The notes under the pieces are model-generated. The model was not told the DNA's origin. It saw nothing but the letters and a program-made list of their open reading frames with translations, and made no database searches. Source: Acheta domesticus (Eukaryota; Arthropoda; Insecta; Orthoptera; Gryllidae). Taken from it: a DNA stretch of 64,000 nucleotides. The position numbers were made by a program, and so were the translations under genes. Shown here piece by piece: positions 55,661-64,000 of this stretch; within the stretch, counting starts at the first letter, position 1, and each line of letters begins with the position of its first letter. The stretch is from contig JAHLJT010009355.1 of NCBI GenBank assembly GCA_031308135.1, forward strand, positions 8,419,074-8,483,073, in the 5' to 3' direction.

Positions 55661-56050
55661 GAGGAGAATTCTGGAGCCGGCTGCTCTGATTGGGAGTGTC
55701 GCTCTTGTCAATCCAGGCGAATGCCAGAGCAGTACTCTAAAATTTGGGTCGCGGATACTTCCTCCCTCATCTTGTTTTCGTCCTCTTCTCTTACTACACG
55801 CTCAAACGTACACTTACCTACCTTGCACTACCACACATATCGGGAGACTACTTTACAGCTTCAGGACTATACCGCTTTCCCACGAAGGAGATACCTGGAA
55901 AGAGAAACGCAGAAAGACACTTTGAAAGTCAGCATTGAATCTCACATTACAGCGGAATGGGACACTACCATCTTTCGGGATAAAATATGCACTGCATTCA
56001 CCTCAGCAGTTGACGCATCCGGAAACAAAATAATGAATCAATCACATTCA
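55660..56050 (+). mobile_element. SINE1 copy H, diverged
   Basis: GAGGAGAATTCTGGAGCCGG, CCAGGCGAATGCCAGAGCAG, ACTACCACACATATCGGGAG, then ACTGCATTCACCTCAGCAGT, TTGACGCATCCGGAAAC and a GAATCAATCACATTC tail near 56036. Head missing. Several deletions, including in the GATCGGTAGTTTTCC part. Confidence 0.85.
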
Positions 56051-57055
56051 AGCGCATGGTCGATTAATGCGTTTGCAACTTGACTTTTGTTGTTCAATAA
56101 TGCAAATAAAATTGGACACCACAGTTAAATTATTAATGTGCGAAAATCCGTATATATTTAAATTTAAATTCTGTATATAAGGGTATGATTCGTCTTTAGG
56201 GTTCGAAATGTTTTCTTACATAAAGGCAATAATGAGAGTTGTATAATTAATTATAATAATGGTATATCTTATCATGAAATCCTTGTAATTGAGAGAAATG
56301 TACGAAACGTAAAATAATTCTGACGAGATATGTTCATTATTTATAAATTCTTAGACATTTTACTCCGTACACCAGTAATAAACAATATATAAAAAATGAT
56401 TGAACAGACATTAGATTAGCGTTTATTTTGGTCATCAGCAAAAGAACATGGAATATTTCGTTGAAAAAGGGAACATAGAGAGGGATACACTTAATGTAAA
56501 AAGTGATCGTGCCTTAGAACGTTACAACCTAAATGTCTGTTAGCAAGAAAAACAGAATTTAAAAATGTGTTATGAGTAAAATACAATTAAAACTAACTTT
56601 CGTGGATAGTAATGAAAGAAGATCCCAAAAGACAAGTGTAATATCTGAAATAAAACAAAATCCGAGAGAATCCGAGGTGCAGAAAGTGATCGCGCAATCG
56701 AAGAAAGGAAGAGAAATGACGTCGCTAATAATGGATTTACCATGATCTATGAAACTAGGTGTGGCACTGATAAGTGGTATATTGTGGTTAATCCACAGCC
56801 AAAAATTGTCAGCACATTGTGGGAGGTTAAAATGGAAAGCAACCGCACAGAAAATAGTGATGCTACAAAGAAAGTAATTAAAAAATCGCACAATAATGGC
56901 AAATATTTGCAAAAAAACTGAATTTGTTAATATTAGACCTCGGCCAGCAGGGCAATCAATAATTGATACGTTTTAAGTTCACAAAACAGTGATTAATCAT
57001 TCCTGAACAGAAAGACCAAATGTGATCGGTGAAGCAGCTAAACGGAAAATTAAGA
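56051..57055. other. AT-rich stretch, possible 5' part of the Tc1 relic
   Basis: No frame is long. The DNA from about 56950 may encode the decayed N-terminal part of the transposase that follows, but I cannot align it with confidence. Confidence 0.4.
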
Positions 57056-57059
57056 AGGG

Positions 57060-57821
57060 CTTCAAAATGTACGCTGCAAAATTGGGAGAGGAAATGAGCA
57101 AATTACTTAAGTATCAGCTAGTGCAATGCACAATATTTATATGGAAAAAGGGAATCGTTTTCGGGAAATATTATTGGTGAGTAAAAAAAAATCTCATAAA
57201 GCGAATACATTTTCCAGAGTCCCGAAATAAATGATTGGACATTTTGAATTGAGTCATGTAGTCAGCCAAAAGCAAAAATAACGTGTTTTGCTCCGGCGAG
57301 TGACGCATGGTATGACGCTCAATGCGGAATTGGACCCTCAGCATCTTGTGCCTGCAATGAAACATGGTGATGGTTCCGCACTAGTCAGGAGGGGGGGGGG
57401 TGTATGAATGCCTCAAGAATTGTTCGTCTGTGTGTAATAGGTGTGATGAAACACATGATGTATTTTCACATTGTCAATGAAAATCTCCACATTAATGCGC
57501 TGAGTTGGGTCTTTAAAATAAATTTAAATTTCAACATGACAGTGACCATAAATATAAAGCTGTCAAAACTCAATTGTGGCTGTTCCACGACATAAAAAAA
57601 CAAATTCACGCACTTCTAAATTATTTGAAATTAACCCTTTAGATCATATGTGGTCAGTTATTGCAATAAAATACAGAAAATACCGAATGTATCATGAACA
57701 AGATCTTAAATATGCTCTTATTAAAAAATTAAGTTTATTTGACCGCACAATTGCTAGAGATGGTGAATCAATAATACGAACACTGGAGCCAATAAAATCA
57801 AAGCTAATGGAAGCCCTTTAA
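57060..57821 (+). pseudogene. Decayed Tc1-like transposase
   Basis: DNA cut-and-paste transposase, inactive. Pieces in at least three frames follow the order of the Tc1 catalytic core. First, LDPQHLVPAMKHGDGSALVR (57312-57390; family pattern P-x-V-K-H-G-G-G-S-V). After a run of G at about 57391-57400 comes GVMKHMMYFHIVNENLH (57404 frame). Next, HDSDHKYKAVKTQLWLFHD in another frame (near 57540; family pattern D-N-D-P-K-H). Last, EINPLDHMWSV in the frame of 57576-57821 (family pattern D-L-N-P-I-E-x-x-W). The second catalytic aspartate is visible, while the third acidic residue, usually E, is D. Frameshifts and internal stops make it a pseudogene. Terminal inverted repeats were not found. Confidence 0.75.
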
Positions 57822-57829
57822 GATATTAA

Positions 57830-58335
57830 ATGACGTAATGTTTTTGTTGAACATAAGTATACGATGACTCTTTCGAATTATTTTTCTAAAATAATTATTT
57901 TCTAAATTAATTTTTTCGTGTTTTTTTTTAAATTTTGGCCCTCAAGAAAATGTGCGCAGATAAATTTCTTTCCCCACACGTCATATACAGTTTTTACTGT
58001 TTTTTGACAAATAAATAAGTAAATAAACTTTAACTACCTCATACTTTGAGTACATCGTACGTCGTCTCTCTTCGTATTTTAAAAATTAATAGGTTGGGAT
58101 TATTTTGAGATTTTATAATAAGACAATATAAAGTATTTGTTTCTGTAGTCATGTGTTTTTTATATATTTCTGTAAAAATCTGTTTATATTCTACAGATGT
58201 TTTTTGTCATTTTTCTCAGTGAACACTAGTTGCTGCTGTAGTTGTAAGCCAGCATGTGCGCAAGACGGCAAGACAAATTGTAGTAATCTTCGAACTTCCC
58301 TAAATCGATAATCAAATCGATTCGAGTCGTCTTAT
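57830..58335. other. AT-rich stretch, no feature seen
   Basis: Might include the 3' end of the Tc1 relic; no terminus recognised. Confidence 0.4.
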
Positions 58336-58339
58336 AGTT

Positions 58340-59040
58340 CACGACTTTTTCACCTTTTTTGGGCAACTGCCAGATAACGAGGAAACGACGCTTCTCGTAC
58401 CCGCCCACTGTGGGCAAGGTTAGCTCGGAAGGAGTCGGCGGCGTTGGCAGAGTCGGTATTGCTGCGGCGGCCGCGAGCCTGGCTGGGGGGGGCGGCGCGG
58501 GGGCGAGCACGGGTGCGTGTGCCCGCGCCCGAACGACCGACACGGTTCACTTCCAGCCAACCCGGCGGAGTCTGCGAGAGAGAGAGATTGTTTTCAATAA
58601 GCTTTCAGTTGGCTCCGCCGCGCCGGCGGGGCGCTGCCATCGCGCGCGCGGGGGCACCCCGACGACAACGCCCCCGGCGGGGCGAGGGGGCAGCCTCGTC
58701 TCAGCGCGGGAGCGCCGTGTGTGTGACGAACTTTGGTTAATAAGCTAATTACCGCATCGTGAACGCGGCGCCCGCTGCCGCGGGTGCGAGTCGCGAGAGG
58801 GGGCGGGGTGGGGGGAGAGGGGGGAGGGGGAGGGGGTTGCGACGCGCTGGAACGCGGATCTCGCGCCCCTGTCGCGTCCTGTCAGGTTGCCTTCCGCGCG
58901 ACGGCACCCGGCGCGCCGCAGAAGAAGACTGCGGCTCTGTTCCTGTTTTCCGTTGTTGCCGCACGCCGTTCGCGGGAGGCTTTTTATTCGGCGACAAAAC
59001 GCGACTTCGCGATACGGAACTTGAGATACAGGAGGCCTTT
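58340..59040. promoter_or_regulatory. Largest CpG-rich island in the right half
   Basis: About 650 bp of GC-rich DNA with a GAGAGAGAGA run (58576-58587), TTAATAAGCTAATTACCGC (58736-58754) between two GC-rich halves and a G-rich part at 58795-58835. ORFs of 129, 122, 105, 98 and 89 codons overlap in most frames. GAGA plus TAATTA and island composition fit a promoter-proximal or enhancer region, but no exon is recognised. Confidence 0.35.
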
Positions 59041-62025
59041 TTTTTTTTATTAATTGCGACTCGTTGGCATGTTCTCGGAATTAGCTTCTGTAATTCATTA
59101 ATTTTGATTCTTCATGACCGATGTTGAACGAGACGTTGCTTCATTTTTACTCCCTCGGAGAAAGTAAACAGACTCTACAATGATTCAACACAATTTTAGT
59201 CTGTAATACATATCTCAGTGCTATAATTAAAATACAGGAGACGAGGGGACCAGAAAACAACACGGAAGAAGCAATTATATTTCGAAGTGATTCAAAAATT
59301 GACAAAATAAAAATTTGGTAATAAATAACAGTTGTGAAGGGAGTTTGATCACTAATTTGTCAATGAATGAAGGAATTGCAGAAAATTCTCTTTGCTTACA
59401 AGAAATATTAAAAATATTGCAAGAAAGTGAATTTAATAGAATTCACTTTTTTCGTGTTTCTTCCATCAGTTCGCCAACATGTCGACTGTTCGTTTGTTAA
59501 GTTTCTACAACAATTATTGTTGTCTGTACTTTGTTTCCTCGGAAATAACACCATTCTTTTTTCATTCATATTAAAAGTATAGAAGGCAGAGAATCAATTT
59601 CTGTCAATTGTTTAGGGTCGTAAAAAATCTGATCATGTTTTTAACAATGTTTTCTTTGGTTCTTCACGATAAGAGTATTCTGAAACAAGCGTAAGGTAAG
59701 GTGAAGAAATTGAATTATTTAAAAGATTCCCTTATCTACCTATAGTGACCTATAATTCCGATCGTTCACTTTGCCGCCAAAATACAGTCAATCTTATTCA
59801 TTAAATTGCGGGAATTTCTTAATAGAAGAATGGTTTATCCTATGTATTTCTCTAAAATAACGACACTCAAAAATTAAATCTGCAATTACTTGAGAATACA
59901 TTTATTTAATTATCCCGATAATTGTATAAATATAGCACTTGAATACAATGTATTTCTTCGTAATGTGGTACATCTTGTTTCCTGAATTAATAATTCTCGT
60001 GTAACTTTTTCTTTGTGCAAGGACAATTACTCCCTAGTCCCCCGGCGTATCGCTTTTTTGTTTGGAAAGCCACAAAGAACCGTACGTCAGGTCGAATAAT
60101 GAAAAGACTTTTCAAGGGGAATCACTTAGACATTGTTTTGCACCTGTGTGTAGTTTGCTTATGCTAAGGAACATTGCGAGTCTTGTTCATGTTCGTTGCG
60201 CTGGACGGTGGTGCGCTCTGGTGAGAGCCGCCATTCATAGCAAACCGGATCCGAGAGGATCTCTTCAATGATCATGCAGAAACCAAATGCGACCGGCACT
60301 CTTGCATTAATGTGCAGTAGAGGCAAGTTTAACAACCATTCATATTACGGCGTGTGTGTTGCTTCTAATTCTATAGCACAATTTTATAACTCGAGTGGAA
60401 TAAAGTTTTTCATTCGATCAAATACTGTGTTTTGCAACTTATTATACAATTTGAAAGCATTTTCCATCGCAGTTAATCAATACTATCTTTCATCAGAAAT
60501 TACTGTTTGTTATTCTGTGAGAGAAATTAATACCACAAAATTGTCATTGTGCTTCATTCTTACTGCTCTCGGGAGAAAGATAAAATTGGAAATTACTTTT
60601 TAAATATAATGCGCCGCCACTAACACGCACACTTCAGTGGACTGGGCTAAGCCCAGAGTTCCATTTCTTCAATTTATTTCTGAAAAGAAGATACTCTGAA
60701 AAAAGTTTCTTGAATGAATCTTTTAACTGTGAAATCTTAATATGAAATCTCAACAACATAGAGAACTGAATGCTTATAATTTATATCTTATCTCGTAGAT
60801 TAAGTTGAAGTCCATGTCTTTTTTTCTGAGACGCTTTGACTTTTTTTTTCTTCCTTCTCCTCGTTTCCCTGTCATTCTTCGGCTTGATGTTTTTGATTAA
60901 ATAAGTAATTCTGTTAAAAAATAAAAGTTTAGCGTATCGTCAATGTAGATGACAGTTCGAAGATTGTTTTCTCGAGTTTTGCGCTTTGTTTTAAGAAAGA
61001 GAGCAAAAACAGGCACTCGACTCCACTCGATTAGCGATTGTCTACCGCAGACAAACGACTGCGAGCGGGCGCTTTATCGTCAGAAGGAAGGAAAAACAGC
61101 AGACGCACGGCGCATCGCAACGCGAGTTTCTTAATCAGAAATGACGGGCTTCCTGCCCGGGAAACTGATCATGTTTAAAAGCCAACTCGAGTAATAATTG
61201 ACCCTCCTTCTCCTCCAAAGTTGCGTTCGCCATCAAACATTAAATTTACTCTGATGGAATTTGTTGATTTGGTGGTTTTAAAGGCCACGAGACAAAGATC
61301 CACACGCCGAGCCTTTGAAGACAGAATTTTCCATAGAAATTATTTTGCAACCCATCCGATATTTTGCAACCTATATGGTTTAGCTGTTGCGTGGGAAATT
61401 ATCAAAATCCATGAAAAACAATCACAAGTGTTATAAACCCAATTTTGCAATGAGAAATTATTCATTGATAGATTTCATACTACATGAACATTTCACAAAC
61501 TTTTCACACCCTTCACAAAGTACTTTTCTAGTATTCATGAGTGAATATACTCATGTATAGGCTTTCGAGTGGGGCTTTAATAATTTCTGTAATTCATAAA
61601 GTAGGCAAATTTTCATTCGAAGTAAAAAACAACAACAATTGTCTTGATTGTAATTGAAATTTCAGCAATCCGGAATATTCGAAAGACATTTATTTTCTTG
61701 TATTCAATGAATATAGGTCCAATGATATTAAATTTCCTTTCTTCTTTTCAGTGAAGAAATGTGTTAATTAAAATCCATTGATTGAAAAGTACTTTTAAGA
61801 TAATATTTTTTATTTAATTTTATTACGTTGAGTGTATTCATATCAGTATTTACGAAGAAAATAATATTTGGTAAAATAAAATATTTAAATTAATTTTAAT
61901 CCTAAATAAGTTAATACAAAAACGAACGAAAAACTCCAGTACGTCACACTATTATCATTTTTTATAGGAAAGTTGTAGACAGTGATTGACTGCAACATGA
62001 ACAAAGTGATGGCAACACATTTTCA
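59041..62025. other. AT-rich stretch, no supported feature
   Basis: Small perfect hairpin AAAGTGAATT / AATTCACTTT at 59424-59449. Short ORFs (60268-60603, 60949-61134, 61221-61436) have ordinary composition but no recognised similarity. Confidence 0.45.
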
Positions 62026-62029
62026 GCGT

Positions 62030-62400
62030 CGATTTCTTTTCCGTTCGTGATCATCCGAATGCATCGGGTGCAATAAAAGTCACGTGTCAGCCACGTGTCG
62101 CTGTGTCTGGAGGCGGCGCTTCCTGGCTGCGTTTCCGTGCCGCGGAGGGAATCGAATCGATCATTCCGCGGAGCCCCCGAAGGGCAGGCGGGCATGCCGC
62201 CGGCCGCGGCGGCGGCTGCTGCTCCTGCTGTTCGTTTTCTTAATGCTCTTCATCACTACTTCTTCCCCTTCCGGTCGCTCGGACCGCCTGCGGTGGCGCC
62301 CTCTGCGCCTGCGCTGGCGGAGGATTTGTCTCCGCTCTCTTCTCTTGTTTTGCCCTCTCGCTTTGCGTTGTTTTGGAGACCGAAGGTGATTATTTTTACC
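62030..62400. promoter_or_regulatory. CpG-rich island headed by twin E-boxes
   Basis: GCAATAAAAG (62070-62079, like a posterior Hox site) then CACGTG at 62081-62086 and 62092-62097, 11 bp apart. A GC-rich body follows with GGCGGCGGCTGCTGCTCC. The 101- and 108-codon ORFs overlap in two frames. Candidate regulatory element. Confidence 0.35.
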
Positions 62401-63900
62401 GTTTCGAAATTAAGTAATTAATGTATAAATACGCATACAAATAAAGCATATTTGAACTAGTAAATGGACCATAATTGTCCCGTCTTGCTCTCGAAAATCA
62501 TTAAAATGGGTTCAATCGTTTAGAGTTAGCAAATAATCATTGTCACATCCAGTTTTATTTATGTAGCTAGATAGCACAATGGAAGATCACAACGCTTGCA
62601 TATACATTTAAACAAAATATGTTTTGACTTTTAATGTTGAATGCAGATTGACACTTATTTTTAATCTTATCATGTCGAGTTTCTTTTTCCATAAATCAGG
62701 AAAAGTAATTTTCCATATGTTGGTGTTACGAATATTGCGTGTGTGTTTGTTATACCTGTTTAAGAAGTTTTTTTGACTTCTCCTGAACATGTCAATAAGA
62801 TAGAATGATTCGTTGTGTTAATATTTACTTGAATAGAAAATGTTCGGATTCGTTAAACTTCGTTTTCAATATTTTTTCAATGTTATGAGGTAGTGTAATT
62901 AGATTACAATAGAAATATTCTGTTACGTTTGTGAACAGCAAGTCATACCAAAGAAAAGTCTCATTTTAAAGTTTACTGCGCATATTCAATTCAAAATCAG
63001 GACAAATTTTGAGTACCTCACAAAAATATGTATTCCTTGAATGGAGTCACGAAGATTACATTTGCTTGGAAAAAATCAAACCTTTTTGCTAATCCCATGG
63101 TATAAAGAAAATCTAAAAATGACGAATATATCGCTGATTGCTATTTTGCATGACTAATGAAGACCATTCTGTAAAAAGTTAAAATCACATTTTTTCTGTT
63201 ATAACAATAGCTGTTATACATGTACTGTACGATTGTACACTAGCAGTACCTATCTTCCCGGAAAATGTGGATGTATAGGTATATAAGATAATGAAAGTGA
63301 TAGATATACAAAACAATTGTATAAAGTGACGATTCTGGGCCGATTCTGCACTTGACATCACATTACTGTAATAAGAAATTGTGTAATTTCTGGATTCATA
63401 TTACTGAATCATTTTCTTTTCTTGTGGTTCCGTCTCTTTTGAAGACGTTTTATCCGCTGCCTTTACCACCATCCACCTTCACCCTTCTGATTCCATCCTA
63501 TCCCAAAAATATGCAATTAAAAAAATGCGTCATATTTACGCAAATTAATACATACAGAAAGAAAAATCTTATATAATTGCACTAGTAAACTCAACAATAT
63601 GAGAAATATTAACATCATATTAACATCATAAACTCATGGCATGACAAGGTGTATATGTAACAATAATTTTATTTCTGGATTCTTATTACGCCATCGACAT
63701 TTCACTTTCATTCCTCCTCATTCGAGTGCAAAGCTCGACATAATAAATAGATATACTAGGAAAAAATCTTATATGATTATGCCAGAGAGAGAGTGACAAA
63801 TAACAAGAAGAGAAGTATTAATACTACATACCACAAAACATAGTGTGACATTACTTCACTGTCACAAAAATCATTCTCCTTCATTTTCTTCAGTCATTCA
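62401..63900. other. AT-rich stretch, no feature seen
   Basis: Short phrases recur at 63350-63540 and 63670-63790 (TTTCTGGATTC, ATATTACT or TTATTACG, AGAAAGAAAAATCTTATAT or AGGAAAAAATCTTATAT, TATAATTGCAC or TATGATTATGC). They suggest an old direct duplication about 230-320 bp apart, hard to delimit. No gene. Confidence 0.45.
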
Positions 63901-63904
63901 TTCA

Positions 63905-64000
63905 TTTATTGAGTGTCAGTGATTCCTGGCGCGTCAACGGCTAAGATAATTATTCCCGTAAGTGTAGTGCATGTTTTTCCACCGGAGGTGGCGACGGTCT
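63905..64000 (-). mobile_element. SINE1 copy I, 3' end, cut by window edge
   Basis: GTGATTCCTGGCGCGTCAAC, then CCGTAAGTGTAGTGCATG and CACCGGAGGTGGCGACGGTCT match the 3' half of copy G read on the minus strand (50508-50590). The body continues beyond the window. Confidence 0.85.

Overview
The window looks like gene-poor nuclear DNA from an arthropod, most likely an insect with a large, repeat-rich genome (a polyneopteran such as a cockroach, termite or relative is my guess, unverified). The reasons are an AT-rich background broken by short, very CpG-rich islands, tRNA-derived SINEs with short AATC- or TTCAA-type tails, non-LTR retrotransposon remnants encoding a restriction-like endonuclease, and Tc1, hAT, Harbinger and pogo-type DNA transposon relics. 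There are no bacterial-style operons, no rRNA and no CRISPR array. I found no host protein-coding gene or exon that I can support. The long open frames lie in tandem repeats or GC-rich low-complexity DNA, and several are open in three or four frames at once.

Layout. 1-13 kb: a 94-bp tandem array at the left edge, a 519-bp foldback (2096-2614), a hAT-like element with a target duplication (5758-6501), a SINE copy, and a G-rich minisatellite block (10970-12750) ending in a 155-bp array. 13-23 kb: five copies of one SINE family (SINE1), a short perfect-looking hairpin (17951-18018) and a pogo/Tigger-like MITE (20188-20643). 23-36 kb: a pentanucleotide satellite, a 250-bp tandem duplication, a dead retrotransposon endonuclease fragment, a hAT MITE with an 8-bp duplication (28812-29029), a second foldback with a separate single arm, two SINE families, a reverse-transcriptase tail fragment, and a SINE-derived three-unit array split by a MITE. 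36-46 kb: mostly featureless AT-rich DNA around an almost invariant 63-bp x 23 array (39171-40619). 46-64 kb: a truncated R2/R4-type retrotransposon lying between TAA microsatellites, a full SINE2, several SINE1 copies, a Harbinger MITE (51591-51774), a decayed Tc1 transposase and several CpG-rich islands.

Function. Nothing here forms a pathway. The parts that may matter to the host are the CpG-rich islands, five of which hold or border an exact POU octamer and so could be enhancers or promoters of a distant developmental gene, and the long foldbacks, which would yield hairpin RNA if transcribed. The rest is best read as layered mobile-element history. The most unusual single object is the 63-bp array: 23 units with no length change and only two variable sites seen by eye.
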